NCBI RefSeq assembly: GCF_000938255.1
Contig: NZ_JYMR01000031.1
Coordinates: 163,231 to 227,230 of the forward strand
Reading direction: 5' to 3'
DNA: 64,000 nucleotides
Source: Bradyrhizobium sp. LTSP849
GTDB lineage: Bacteria > Pseudomonadota > Alphaproteobacteria > Rhizobiales > Xanthobacteraceae
The translations under genes and the position numbers were made by a program. The notes below the pieces were generated by a model, which was given only the letters and a program-made list of their open reading frames with translations, was not told the origin of the DNA and made no database searches. Of the stretch, positions 1 through 8,045 are shown one piece after another (position 1 is the stretch's first letter; every line of letters starts with the position of its first letter).

Positions 1-1
1 G

Positions 2-34
2 AGCGTGCGGCAAGAGCTGGTGCAGTCGCTCTGA
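2..34 (+). CDS. C-terminal end of an unidentified gene (partial)
   Basis: A frame open from the window edge ends at a TGA at 32-34 and would encode a short tail ending in QELVQSL. A hairpin follows directly and serB converges on it, which fits the 3' end of a plus-strand gene. Only about ten residues are visible, so the product cannot be named and the call could be chance. Confidence 0.25.
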   Translation, partial: SVRQELVQSL

Positions 35-56
35 GTCTGGTTCTTTGGACCAGACT
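34..56. terminator. Hairpin between convergent genes
   Basis: AGTCTGGT at 34-41 pairs perfectly with ACCAGACT at 49-56 around a 7-base loop. It sits exactly between the end of the left-edge frame and the serB stop codon. It may work as a bidirectional terminator, but there is no strong T run on either side. Confidence 0.4.
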
Positions 57-960
57 ACGCCTCCACAAACTCCTCGCGTCGATACCCCTGCGCATACAGC
101 AGCGCGGTGAGATCGCCGTGGTCGATCTTTGCGGCCGCCGCTGCGGCCACTGCCGGCTTCGCGTGATACGCCACACCGAACCCCGCCGCCTGGATCATCG
201 CCAGATCATTGGCACCGTCGCCGACCACGACCGAGTCGATATCGTCGAGATCGAACGACTCCATCAAATCCACCAGCGTCGCGAGCTTGGCCGCGCGGCC
301 CAAAATCGGCTCCTTCACCTCGCCGGTGAACTTGCCGTCGCGTACGACGAGCTCGTTGGCGCGGTTTTCCTGGAAGCCGATCTTTGCGGCGACCGCGCTC
401 GTGAACAGCGTGAAGCCGCCGGAGACGAGGCAGGTATAGGCGCCGTGGGCGCGCATGGTCGCGACCAGCTCACGACCGCCCGGCGTCAGCGTGATGCGTT
501 CGGCCAGCACCTTGTCGACCACGCCGACGGGGAGGTCCTTCAGGAGCGCGACGCGCTCGCGCAGCGCCGGCTCGAACTCGATCTCGCCGCGCATCGCGCG
601 TTCGGTGATGCCGGCGACATGCGCCTTCAGTCCGGCAAAATCGGCCAGTTCATCGATGCATTCCTGGCCGATCATGGTGGAATCCATGTCGGCAAGAAAA
701 AGCTTCTTGCGCCGGAAGCCGACAGGCTGCACGACGATGTCGATGGGCAGATCGCCGCGAAGCTCGCGCAACCGCTGTTCGATGGCGTGACGGTCGCCTT
801 CGAGGTTACTGTCGGCGCCGAACGGAATGTCGACCGCAACCCCGTCGAACAGCCAGTGCGCAGGTAGCGCCTGGGGCAGCACGGCGCGGGCGCCGTCGAC
901 GATGGTGCTATCGAGCGCGGGATTATTGGGGTTGCAGATCAGCGTGGCAACGAGGGACAT
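55..960 (-). CDS. serB: Phosphoserine phosphatase
   Basis: HAD-superfamily phosphatase for the last step of serine synthesis, O-phosphoserine to L-serine, in the cytoplasm. HAD motif I is DMDST at residues 91-95 with D91 the expected nucleophile and D93 the acid/base. Motif II lies in the SGG segment at 180-182, a motif III lysine is near residue 225, and motif IV is GDGAND at 247-252. The N-terminal 80 residues form the extra domain usual in proteobacterial SerB, and 301 aa is the normal length. The ATG at 960 has no clear Shine-Dalgarno sequence. The gene diverges from miaA with only 11 bases between the start codons, so each promoter must lie partly within the neighbouring gene. Confidence 0.95.
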   Translation of the reverse strand: MSLVATLICNPNNPALDSTIVDGARAVLPQALPAHWLFDGVAVDIPFGADSNLEGDRHAIEQRLRELRGDLPIDIVVQPVGFRRKKLFLADMDSTMIGQECIDELADFAGLKAHVAGITERAMRGEIEFEPALRERVALLKDLPVGVVDKVLAERITLTPGGRELVATMRAHGAYTCLVSGGFTLFTSAVAAKIGFQENRANELVVRDGKFTGEVKEPILGRAAKLATLVDLMESFDLDDIDSVVVGDGANDLAMIQAAGFGVAYHAKPAVAAAAAAKIDHGDLTALLYAQGYRREEFVEA

Positions 961-971
961 TTGAGGTTTTC

Positions 972-1928
972 GTGAGCGAGGGGCAAGTCGGCAGAAGGCA
1001 TGTTGGCAAGGCCGTGCTTATCGCAGGCCCGACCGCCAGCGGCAAGTCGGCGCTGGCGCTCGAGCTTGCGCTCGCCACCGGCGGCGTCGTCATCAATGCG
1101 GATTCCATGCAAGTTTATCGGGATCTCCGCATCATCACGGCGCGCCCCACAGGGGCTGAGGAGGCGCGGGTGCCGCACCGCCTTTATGGCCATGTCGATG
1201 CAGCCGTGAATTTTTCGGCCGGGGCCTGGGTGAGCGACGCGGCGAAGGCGCTGGAAGAGGCGCAGACCGAAGGCCGCCTGCCGATTTTCATCGGCGGCAC
1301 CGGGCTCTATTTCAAGGCTTTGACGGCTGGTCTCTCGGTGGTACCGCCGATCCCTGCCGAGCTGCGCGAGGACGTGCGCGCGCGGCTGGAGCGGAACGGC
1401 GTCGAGGCGCTGCACGCGGAACTCGCGGCTCGCGATCCGCGCGCCGCGGAACGATTGAACGTGCGTGATCGCACCCGCATCGCGCGCGCGCTCGAAGTGA
1501 TTGAGGCGACCGGGCGCTCCCTTCTCGACTGGCACCACGAGGGTCAGCCCCCGCTGCTACCGAAGGACAGTTTTCGCGCAGTGTTTCTGGCACCCGAGCG
1601 CGAGGAGCTCTATGCCCGCATCGAAGTTCGTTTCGACGCCATGCTGGGCGCCGGCGCGTTGAACGAAGTCGAGCGGCTCGGCGCCCGCAGCCTCGATCCG
1701 CTGCTGCCGGCGATGAAAGCTCATGGCGTCCCGGCGTTGATCCGCCACCTGCGTGGCGAGATCAGTCTCGATGAGGCCGCCACGATCGGCCGGGCCGATA
1801 CCCGCCACTATGCCAAGCGCCAGTTCACCTGGTTTCGGCACCAGCTGCCCGAATTCGAATGGGTGAAGCCAGAGGAGGTGAGGGGTTGGCTCGCGGCGGC
1901 CGCGAACGCAGCGAGGGACGCCAGTTGA
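972..1928 (+). CDS. miaA: tRNA dimethylallyltransferase
   Basis: Transfers the dimethylallyl group to A37 of tRNAs reading UNN codons, the first step of (ms2)i6A37 formation. A P-loop GPTASGKS is at residues 19-26, the family motif ADSMQVYR at 43-50, and the C-terminal signature DTRHYAKRQFTWFRHQ is present. Length 318 aa is normal. The start taken is a GTG at 972; the next in-frame candidates fall too close to the P-loop to leave the usual N-terminus. The gene diverges from serB. Confidence 0.95.
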   Translation: MSEGQVGRRHVGKAVLIAGPTASGKSALALELALATGGVVINADSMQVYRDLRIITARPTGAEEARVPHRLYGHVDAAVNFSAGAWVSDAAKALEEAQTEGRLPIFIGGTGLYFKALTAGLSVVPPIPAELREDVRARLERNGVEALHAELAARDPRAAERLNVRDRTRIARALEVIEATGRSLLDWHHEGQPPLLPKDSFRAVFLAPEREELYARIEVRFDAMLGAGALNEVERLGARSLDPLLPAMKAHGVPALIRHLRGEISLDEAATIGRADTRHYAKRQFTWFRHQLPEFEWVKPEEVRGWLAAAANAARDAS

Positions 1929-2022
1929 CGCGCCTTTGTGCCTCAGTTCCCAATTTTACCTCTCGCCGAACCTCGGGAACACCGCTACACTGCCAAAATC
2001 GCGCGGGAACGGCCGCACAGCC

Positions 2023-2050
2023 TTGACATCCGGGCTTTGGTCGTTATGTT
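2023..2050 (+). promoter_or_regulatory. Probable promoter of the ilv leader transcript
   Basis: A perfect -35 hexamer TTGACA at 2023-2028 is followed by a 16-base spacer and TATGTT at 2045-2050, four of six matches to the -10 consensus. It lies about 33 bases upstream of the leader peptide ATG, the right place to start the attenuator transcript. Confidence 0.65.
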
Positions 2051-2082
2051 TCGCGCAACCTTTGGGAAGCCGAGCCACCGCA

Positions 2083-2148
2083 ATGCGTAATATTATTACC
2101 AAACTCCTTATCGCCGTCGTACCCAGGCACACCGCCGGGGGTGGCTAA
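2083..2148 (+). CDS. ilv leader peptide (Ile/Leu/Val attenuation peptide)
   Basis: A 21-codon frame from ATG at 2083 to TAA at 2146. Codons 4-5 are both Ile (ATT ATT), codons 8-10 are Leu Leu Ile (CTC CTT ATC), and codons 12-13 are both Val (GTC GTA), so seven of ten codons from 4 to 13 specify the three branched-chain amino acids. The rest is a basic, glycine-rich tail overlapping the first hairpin arm. This is the classic layout of an ilv/leu leader peptide and it precedes the acetolactate synthase gene. Its role is to let ribosome stalling report the supply of charged Ile, Leu and Val tRNAs; the peptide itself is not expected to have a function. Confidence 0.85.
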   Translation: MRNIITKLLIAVVPRHTAGGG

Positions 2149-2200
2149 CTGCCATCCACATGACAGGCGGTGTGCATGGGCCCTCTTCGGGGCCTTTTTT
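2127..2200 (+). promoter_or_regulatory. Transcription attenuator of the ilv operon
   Basis: Three mutually exclusive pairings can be read. Arm 1, GCACACCGCC at 2127-2136, pairs perfectly with arm 2, GGCGGTGTGC at 2166-2175. An antiterminator pairs 2151-2160 with 2171-2181 (one bulge, one mismatch). The terminator stem pairs 2179-2184 with 2189-2194 around CTTC and runs into six T at 2195-2200. Stalling on the Leu/Ile/Val codons would mask arm 1 and free the antiterminator; a ribosome at the stop codon (2146-2148) would cover the antiterminator's left arm and allow termination. The pairings are seen; the mechanism follows known ilv/leu/trp attenuators. Confidence 0.85.
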
Positions 2201-2257
2201 ATTTCCCGAACCAGACACGAACGAAGCCGCTGACAACAGCGCATCCGGAGCAAGCCA

Positions 2258-4033
2258 ATGAGCGACAAGAGCCACGATCCGAACCAGATGACCGGCGCCG
2301 CGATGATCGTCCGCGCGCTCATCGATCACGGCGTGACCGACATTTTCGGCTATCCCGGCGGCGCGGTGCTTCCGATCTATGACGAGATCTTCCAGCAGAG
2401 CGAGGTCCAGCACATCCTGGTCCGCCACGAGCAGGGCGCGGGCCACGCCGCCGAGGGCTATGCGCGCTCGACCGGCAAGCCGGGCGTCGCGCTGGTGACC
2501 TCCGGCCCCGGCGCCACCAACATGGTGACGCCGCTGACCGACGCGCTGATGGATTCGATCCCGCTGGTCTGCATCTCCGGCCAGGTGCCGACGCATCTGA
2601 TCGGCAATGACGCGTTCCAGGAATGCGACACCGTCGGCATCACGCGTCCCTGCACGAAGCACAATTGGCTGGTGCGCGACGTCAACGATCTCGCAAAAGT
2701 GCTGCACGAGGCCTTCTACGTTGCGACCACGGGCCGGCCCGGCCCGGTGCTGGTCGACGTGCCGAAGGACGTGCAGTTTGCGACCGGCACCTATCATCCG
2801 CCGCGCAAGTCCGACGTGCACCGCTCCTATGCGCCGCGCGTGAAGGGTGATGCGACGCAGATCCGCAAGGCGGTGGCGCTGCTCGCAGGCGCCAAGCGTC
2901 CCGTGATCTACAGTGGCGGCGGTGTGATCAATTCCGGTCCCGAGGCGACCAAGCTGCTGCGCGAGCTGGTCGAGGTCACCGGCTTTCCGATCACCTCGAC
3001 GCTGATGGGCCTGGGTGCCTATCCGGCGTCGGGCAAGAGCTGGCTCGGCATGCTCGGCATGCACGGCACCTATGAGGCCAACATGACCATGCATGATTGC
3101 GACGTCATGCTGTGCGTCGGCGCGCGCTTCGACGACCGCATCACCGGCCGTGTCGATGCGTTCTCGCCGGGCTCCAAGAAGATCCACATCGACATCGATC
3201 CGTCCTCGATCAACAAGAACATCCGCGTCGACGTGCCGATCATCGGCGATTGCGCCAACATCCTCGGCGACATCCTCCAGGTGTTCAAGGCGGAGGCGAA
3301 GAAGCCCGACGTCAAGGCGTGGTGGCAGCAGATCACGCAGTGGCGCGCCCGCAACTCGCTCTATTACAGGAAAAGCAACGACGTCATCCTGCCGCAGCAC
3401 GCGATCCAGAGCCTGTTCGAGGCGACGCGCGGCAAGGATACCTACATCACGACCGAGGTCGGCCAGCACCAGATGTGGGCCGCGCAGTTCTTCGGCTTCG
3501 AGGAGCCGCATCGCTGGATGACGTCGGGTGGTCTCGGCACCATGGGCTACGGCCTGCCGGCCGCAGTCGGCGTGCAGGTGGCCCATCCCGACAGCCTCGT
3601 CATCGACATCGCGGGCGATGCCTCGGTGCAGATGACGATGCAGGAGATGTCGACGGCGGTTCAGTACGAGCTGCCGATCAAGATCTTCATCCTGAACAAC
3701 CAGTACATGGGAATGGTGCGGCAGTGGCAGCAGCTGCTCCACGGCAACCGGCTGTCGCATTCCTACTCGGAGGCGCTGCCGGATTTCGTCAAGCTTGCGG
3801 AAGCCTATGGCGGCGTCGGCCTCCAGGTGCACAAGCCTTCAGATCTCGACGGCGCCATCCAGGAGATGATCTCGGTCAAGCGTCCGGTGCTGTTCGACTG
3901 TCGCGTCGCCGCGCTGGAAAACTGCTTCCCGATGATCCCCTCCGGCAAGGCGCATAACGAGATGCTGTTGCCGGAGCAGGCGAACGACGAGGCGACAGCC
4001 AAGGCGTTCGCGGGCGGCAAGGCGCTGGTGTGA
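2258..4033 (+). CDS. ilvI: Acetolactate synthase large (catalytic) subunit
   Basis: Thiamine-diphosphate enzyme making 2-acetolactate or 2-aceto-2-hydroxybutyrate, the first common step of Val/Leu/Ile synthesis. The cofactor-activating glutamate is E58 in RHEQGAGHAAEGYAR; the diphosphate-binding motif is GDAS at 453-456 with the paired Asn at 480-481. Length 591 aa is normal for the biosynthetic enzyme. The ATG is preceded by GGAG. The gene follows the leader attenuator and should be controlled by it. The regulatory subunit gene (ilvH) lies about 1.1 kb downstream beyond a dehydratase gene and a repeat. It could equally be named ilvB. Confidence 0.96.
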   Translation: MSDKSHDPNQMTGAAMIVRALIDHGVTDIFGYPGGAVLPIYDEIFQQSEVQHILVRHEQGAGHAAEGYARSTGKPGVALVTSGPGATNMVTPLTDALMDSIPLVCISGQVPTHLIGNDAFQECDTVGITRPCTKHNWLVRDVNDLAKVLHEAFYVATTGRPGPVLVDVPKDVQFATGTYHPPRKSDVHRSYAPRVKGDATQIRKAVALLAGAKRPVIYSGGGVINSGPEATKLLRELVEVTGFPITSTLMGLGAYPASGKSWLGMLGMHGTYEANMTMHDCDVMLCVGARFDDRITGRVDAFSPGSKKIHIDIDPSSINKNIRVDVPIIGDCANILGDILQVFKAEAKKPDVKAWWQQITQWRARNSLYYRKSNDVILPQHAIQSLFEATRGKDTYITTEVGQHQMWAAQFFGFEEPHRWMTSGGLGTMGYGLPAAVGVQVAHPDSLVIDIAGDASVQMTMQEMSTAVQYELPIKIFILNNQYMGMVRQWQQLLHGNRLSHSYSEALPDFVKLAEAYGGVGLQVHKPSDLDGAIQEMISVKRPVLFDCRVAALENCFPMIPSGKAHNEMLLPEQANDEATAKAFAGGKALV

Positions 4034-4037
4034 GGCC

Positions 4038-4991
4038 ATGTTCGACCTGACGGAGCTCGAGCGCGCGCATGCGATCGTGGGGCAGGCGGTGCCGGTGACG
4101 CCGGCGCACGCCTGGCCTTTGCTCGCCCAGCGCCTCGGCACGCAGGTCGTGGTCAAGCACGAGAACCACACGCCGATTGGCGCCTTCAAGGTGCGCGGAG
4201 GGCTCGTCTATCTCGATCGGCTGAAGCGCGAGCGGCCGAACATTCCGGGCATTATCTCGGCGACGCGCGGCAATCACGGCCAGAGCCTTGCCTTTGCGGC
4301 GAGCCGCCACGGCGTGCCCGCGGTGATTTACGTGCCGCGCGGCAACTCGGTCGAGAAGAACCGGGCGATGAAGACCTTTGGCGCCGAACTCGTCGAGCAT
4401 GGTGAGGACTTTCAGGCCGCGCGCGAGGAAGCCGGGCGCCGCGCGCAGTTCGCCGGGCTCCATATGGTGCCGTCGTTCCATCCGGACCTGGTGCTGGGCG
4501 TGGCGACCTACGCGCTCGAGCTGTTCAGGGCCGCGCCCGATCTCGATATTCTCTATGTGCCGATCGGGCAGGGCTCCGGCATCTGCGGCTGCATCATGGC
4601 GCGCGACCTGCTCGGCCTGAAGACCGAGATCGTCGGCGTACAGTCGACCGAGGCGCCGTCCTACGCGCTCTCGTTCGCGGCCGGGAAGGTCGTGACCACC
4701 GAGACCAGCAACACGCTCGCTGACGGCATGGCGACGCGGATTCCCGATGAGGAGGCGTTCGCGCTGATCCGCAAGGGCGCCTCGCGCATCGTGCAAGTGA
4801 GCGACGCTGAGGTCGCTGCCGCGATCCGCGCCTACTGGACCGATACGCACAATCTCGCCGAAGGCGCCGGTGCAGCCGCACTCGCCGCGGCGATTCAGGA
4901 AAAGGCAAAACTGTCGGGCAAGCGCGTCGGTCTCGTGCTGTCCGGCGGCAATATCGATTTCGATCTGTTCAAGCAATGGGTGATCGCATGA
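4038..4991 (+). CDS. PLP-dependent threonine/serine dehydratase, catalytic domain only
   Basis: Fold-type II PLP enzyme; the Schiff-base lysine is K51 in TPIGAFKVRGGL, and SATRGNHGQS is the substrate/cofactor loop. A glycine-rich loop (GQGSGICGC) near residue 180 replaces the usual phosphate-binding GGGG segment. At 317 aa it has no C-terminal ACT-like regulatory domain, so it should not show the isoleucine feedback of biosynthetic IlvA. It starts 4 bases after the ilvI stop, so it is probably co-transcribed and under the ilv attenuator, where making 2-oxobutyrate from threonine would feed isoleucine synthesis. A serine or hydroxyaspartate dehydratase activity cannot be excluded. Confidence 0.85.
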   Translation: MFDLTELERAHAIVGQAVPVTPAHAWPLLAQRLGTQVVVKHENHTPIGAFKVRGGLVYLDRLKRERPNIPGIISATRGNHGQSLAFAASRHGVPAVIYVPRGNSVEKNRAMKTFGAELVEHGEDFQAAREEAGRRAQFAGLHMVPSFHPDLVLGVATYALELFRAAPDLDILYVPIGQGSGICGCIMARDLLGLKTEIVGVQSTEAPSYALSFAAGKVVTTETSNTLADGMATRIPDEEAFALIRKGASRIVQVSDAEVAAAIRAYWTDTHNLAEGAGAAALAAAIQEKAKLSGKRVGLVLSGGNIDFDLFKQWVIA

Positions 4992-5020
4992 TCGCGCCGG
5001 CGCTTACCAATAACTCCGCC

Positions 5021-5119
5021 GTCATCGTCCGGCTTGACCGGACGATCCAGTACGCCGCGGCCGTCGTGGGAATCTCGGCGCTGGTGATTACTGGATGCCC
5101 CGCCTTCGCGGGGCATGAC
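5021..5119. repeat. Palindromic intergenic repeat between the dehydratase gene and ilvH
   Basis: A branched palindrome filling most of the gap. ATCGTCCGG/CCGGACGAT (5024-5046) forms a 9-bp stem with CTTGA loop, ATGCCCCGC/GCGGGGCAT (5095-5116) a second 9-bp stem with CTTC loop, CCAGTA (5047-5052) pairs with TACTGG (5089-5094), and GTCAT/ATGAC close the ends. Elements of this style are scattered through Bradyrhizobium-type genomes. Within an operon it may act as an mRNA-stabilising or processing site. Confidence 0.7.
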
Positions 5120-5142
5120 AAGAAAGAATAGAGGGGACGACA

Positions 5143-5685
5143 ATGAACCAGCCCGCATCCGCCTATTTCATCGAGGAGCGTCACGATCCCAACGAGACGC
5201 ACACGCTTTCGGTGCTCGTGCAGAACGAGCCCGGCGTGCTCGCACGCGTCATCGGCCTGTTCTCGGGCCGCGGCTACAACATCGAGAGTCTCACCGTCTC
5301 CGAGACCGAGAGCCAGAAACATCTCTCGCGCATCACCATCGTCACCACGGGCACGCCGATGGTGATCGAGCAGATCAAGCATCAGCTTGACCGCATGATC
5401 CCGGTCTATCGCGTCGTCGACATGACGCTGACCAAGCGCTCGATCGAGCGCGAGCTGGCGATGGTGAAGGTGCGCGGAGAGGGCGACCACCGCGTCGAAG
5501 CGCTGCGGCTTGCTGATGCCTTCCGCGCCCGTGTGATCGACGCGACCACCGAGAGCTTCGTGTTCGAGATCACAGGCAATACGGACAAGATCAACCAATT
5601 TATCGACCTGATGCGTCCGCTTGGCCTTGTCGAGGTGTCGCGCACGGGCGTTGCAGCGATCGGCCGCGGGCCTGAGGGGATGTGA
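5143..5685 (+). CDS. ilvH: Acetolactate synthase small (regulatory) subunit
   Basis: Regulatory partner of the large subunit; binds valine and confers feedback inhibition. The N-terminal ACT domain starts at about residue 19 with HTLSVLVQNEPGVLARVIGL and covers residues up to about 95; the C-terminal ALS_ss domain follows with the EVSRTG segment near the end. 180 aa is a normal length. The ATG is preceded by GAGGGG. It lies downstream of the large subunit and dehydratase genes on the same strand and is followed after 3 bases by a methyltransferase gene. Confidence 0.96.
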   Translation: MNQPASAYFIEERHDPNETHTLSVLVQNEPGVLARVIGLFSGRGYNIESLTVSETESQKHLSRITIVTTGTPMVIEQIKHQLDRMIPVYRVVDMTLTKRSIERELAMVKVRGEGDHRVEALRLADAFRARVIDATTESFVFEITGNTDKINQFIDLMRPLGLVEVSRTGVAAIGRGPEGM

Positions 5686-5688
5686 ACC

Positions 5689-6384
5689 ATGCTGGCGCGC
5701 GACTGGTATTATAACGAGCGGAATCGGATGGGCATCGGGCCCACGGTGGCGTCGATCTACGACTCCCACGACGATGCCGATTTGCGTGCGCGCGCCGCGC
5801 TGAAAATGTTGGGCGTACAGCGGGGTTGGCGGATTGCCGACATTGGCTGTGGCAACGGTGTGCTGGCGACCGAAGCGTCGCTGATGGGCGCCGAGGTCGA
5901 CGCCATCGACATCTCGCCGGCGATGCTGGCGCTGGCCGAGATCTATGCCCGCGACCGTAAGGCGCCCGTGCGCACGCAGTCCGCCGGCCTGCTCAGCTTC
6001 TCCTACCAGCCGGAATCCTATGACCTGATCGTCAGCGAGTTCACGCTGCACCATCTGCCGGATTTCTGGAAGGTCGTGGCGATGTCGCGGATCTATCGCG
6101 CGCTGAAGCCGGGCGCGACCTTCTATTTGCGCGACATCGTCTACGCCTCGATGCCCGACGCGGTCGAGCGCGACGTCGAGCAATGGGCCGACTACCACAT
6201 CAAGAACCACGATTTCTCGCACGAGAGCGTGGTGACGCATATGCGTGACGAATATTCCACCTTCGGCTGGGTGATGGAGCGGATGCTGACCGACGTCGGC
6301 TTCACGCTGGTTTCGGTCGACTATCACGCGCCGATGCACGGCACTTATCTGCTGCGGAAATCCAAAGCCGGCGAACAAGGCTAG
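5689..6384 (+). CDS. Class I SAM-dependent methyltransferase
   Basis: Motif I, IADIGCGNGVLATEA, starts at residue 49 and binds S-adenosylmethionine; the motif II acidic position is in AEVDAIDIS about 20 residues later; motif post-I/IV is YDLIVSEFTLHHL. The 231-aa protein is a single Rossmann methyltransferase of the ubiE/type-11 kind. The substrate cannot be told from sequence. It starts 3 bases after ilvH, so it is probably translated from the same mRNA, but a role in branched-chain amino acid metabolism is not implied. Confidence 0.85.
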   Translation: MLARDWYYNERNRMGIGPTVASIYDSHDDADLRARAALKMLGVQRGWRIADIGCGNGVLATEASLMGAEVDAIDISPAMLALAEIYARDRKAPVRTQSAGLLSFSYQPESYDLIVSEFTLHHLPDFWKVVAMSRIYRALKPGATFYLRDIVYASMPDAVERDVEQWADYHIKNHDFSHESVVTHMRDEYSTFGWVMERMLTDVGFTLVSVDYHAPMHGTYLLRKSKAGEQG

Positions 6385-6426
6385 ACAACAACAGAGCTGC
6401 ACCACAAAGCAGAACCGGAAACAACA

Positions 6427-7302
6427 ATGAAGCCGGCCGATATCCTCATCGCCATCCTGGTGGCGATCATCTGGGGGCTTGCCTTCGTGGCGAGCCGGAT
6501 CGCGCTCGACGAGTTTTCGCCGGAGCTGATGACGGCGATGCGTTTCACCATTGCCGCGGTGCCGTGCCTGTTCGTTCGCAAGCCGAAGATCGCTTGGTCG
6601 CTGCTGATCGCGATCAGCTTCACGCTGTTCCTCGGCCAGTTCCTGAGCCAGGCCTATGGCATCGCCCATGGCGTGCCGGTGGGATTGACCTCCGTCGTCG
6701 TGCAGAGCCAGGCGCTGTTCACGATTGGATTTGCCGCGCTCGCTTTCGGCGAGCGTCCGACGCCTGCGCAGACGCTGGGCGTCGTCATCGCGGCAGTCGG
6801 CCTGCTGATGATCTGCGGCACCGTCGGCCACGATTTCAGCGTCGGGGCCTTTGCGGTGCTGATGATCGCGCCGCTTAGTTTTGCGATAGGCAACATCCTG
6901 CTGCGTGGTGCCCGCGGCGTACCGATGTTCGATCTGTTCGCCTGGCTCTGCCTCGTCACCGCATTGCCGCTGTTCGTGTTGACGTTGCTTGTGAACGGAC
7001 CGACGCCGACTGTGCAGTCGCTGATTCATATGTCGCTCACTGGCCTCGTCTGCCTGCTGGTGATCGGCGCCATCTCCACCAGCATCGCCTATTGGCTGTG
7101 GGGTCGGCTGCTGCGGGATTATCCCGCAGCCCAGGTGGTGCCGTTCGCACTGCTGGTGCCGTTCGTGGGTTCTGCCGCCTCCAGCATCGTGTTCGGCGAG
7201 CGGTTCGGCCCGCTGCGTCTCGCCGGCATGCTGACCGTGATCGGCGGCATTGCGGTGATGGTGCTGGTCAAGCGGCCGCATGCGCTGCCGAAGACTGCGT
7301 GA
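6427..7302 (+). CDS. EamA/DMT-family transporter
   Basis: An inner-membrane protein of 291 aa with about ten hydrophobic helices arranged as two EamA repeats. The N-terminal repeat opens with the typical IIWGLAFVASRIALDEFSPE; the second contains SFAIGNILLRGAR and ends in a conserved VFGERFGPLRLAGMLTVIGG helix. Members export amino acids, metabolites or drugs. It lies in an amino acid synthesis region and is followed 7 bases later by a LysE-type exporter, so export of an amino acid or related compound is a reasonable inference. The ribosome site is weak. Confidence 0.88.
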   Translation: MKPADILIAILVAIIWGLAFVASRIALDEFSPELMTAMRFTIAAVPCLFVRKPKIAWSLLIAISFTLFLGQFLSQAYGIAHGVPVGLTSVVVQSQALFTIGFAALAFGERPTPAQTLGVVIAAVGLLMICGTVGHDFSVGAFAVLMIAPLSFAIGNILLRGARGVPMFDLFAWLCLVTALPLFVLTLLVNGPTPTVQSLIHMSLTGLVCLLVIGAISTSIAYWLWGRLLRDYPAAQVVPFALLVPFVGSAASSIVFGERFGPLRLAGMLTVIGGIAVMVLVKRPHALPKTA

Positions 7303-7309
7303 GGTGGAT

Positions 7310-7912
7310 ATGGCCTACTCGCTCTTCTATGCCTTCCTCGCCTTTATGGCGGTGATGTACTTCACCCCCGGGCCGAACAACATCATGCTGCTGGCCTCGG
7401 GTCTGACCTACGGCTTCCGCCGCACCGTCCCGCACATCGCCGGCATCGTCATCGGCTTCGCCTTCATGGTCGGCGCCGTCAGCCTCGGGCTCGGAACGGT
7501 GTTCCTGGCCTATCCGATCCTCCAGAGCATTTTGAAATATGCCGGCGCCGCCTACCTGATTTACCTCGCCGCTGTGATCGCTTTCTCTGGCCCAACCAAG
7601 CCGGGCGCGGGGGATGGCCGCGGACCGATGACCTTCTGGGGCGCGGCCATGTTCCAATGGATCAACGCCAAGGGCTGGGTGATCGTGATCGGCACCATCA
7701 CCGCTTATGCGGCGATTGCCCAGTTCCCCATCAACATCGCGATCCAGACCGTGATCAGCCTGCTCGTGGGCACGGTCTCGACCGTGCTCTGGGCCTTTTT
7801 CGGCACCGCACTGCGGCCGGTCCTGACCTCCGAGCGGCTGGTCCGCGCCTTCAATATCCTGATGGCGATCCTGCTGCTGGCCTCGCTTTATCCTGTCTTC
7901 ATGGATGCATGA
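7310..7912 (+). CDS. LysE/RhtB-family amino acid exporter
   Basis: 200-aa membrane protein beginning with a helix followed by TPGPNNIMLLASG, the hallmark of the LysE/RhtB family, and ending with a hydrophobic pair of helices. About six membrane segments. The ATG at 7310 with an upstream GAGGTGG is preferred to an in-frame ATG at 7280, which would overlap the preceding gene and add residues unlike the family. It sits between the DMT exporter gene and ilvC, suggesting overflow export of branched-chain or related amino acids; the substrate is not readable. Confidence 0.9.
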   Translation: MAYSLFYAFLAFMAVMYFTPGPNNIMLLASGLTYGFRRTVPHIAGIVIGFAFMVGAVSLGLGTVFLAYPILQSILKYAGAAYLIYLAAVIAFSGPTKPGAGDGRGPMTFWGAAMFQWINAKGWVIVIGTITAYAAIAQFPINIAIQTVISLLVGTVSTVLWAFFGTALRPVLTSERLVRAFNILMAILLLASLYPVFMDA

Positions 7913-7946
7913 TGCCGCAGATTTCCATGCAGAAACGGGTTTCCCA

Positions 7947-7975
7947 GGGGGCTGAAAATGCTCTAGACAGCCCCC
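7947..7975 (+). terminator. Hairpin between the exporter gene and ilvC
   Basis: GGGGGCT at 7947-7953 pairs with AGCCCCC at 7969-7975 around a 15-base loop. No T run follows, so it could be a weak terminator for the upstream genes, a processing site or part of the ilvC leader. Confidence 0.35.
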
Positions 7976-8045
7976 GAAATCCGCAAATCTCACCGTCCGA
8001 GACCTGACCCACGGCCGATTCTGGCCCAGACCCGAGGAAACGACT

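Noticed and set aside
118..867. A 249-codon open frame on the plus strand opposite serB
   Set aside because: It lies entirely antisense to a gene with clear HAD motifs; it is rich in Arg, His and Asp as expected from the complement of high-GC codons.
2108..3832. A 574-codon minus-strand open frame opposite ilvI
   Set aside because: Low-complexity His/Arg/Asp/Ala composition and complete overlap with acetolactate synthase show it is a shadow frame.
4969..7281. A 770-codon minus-strand open frame spanning ilvH, the methyltransferase and the DMT gene
   Set aside because: It covers three genes with recognisable families and has an unnatural His/Gln/Arg-rich composition.
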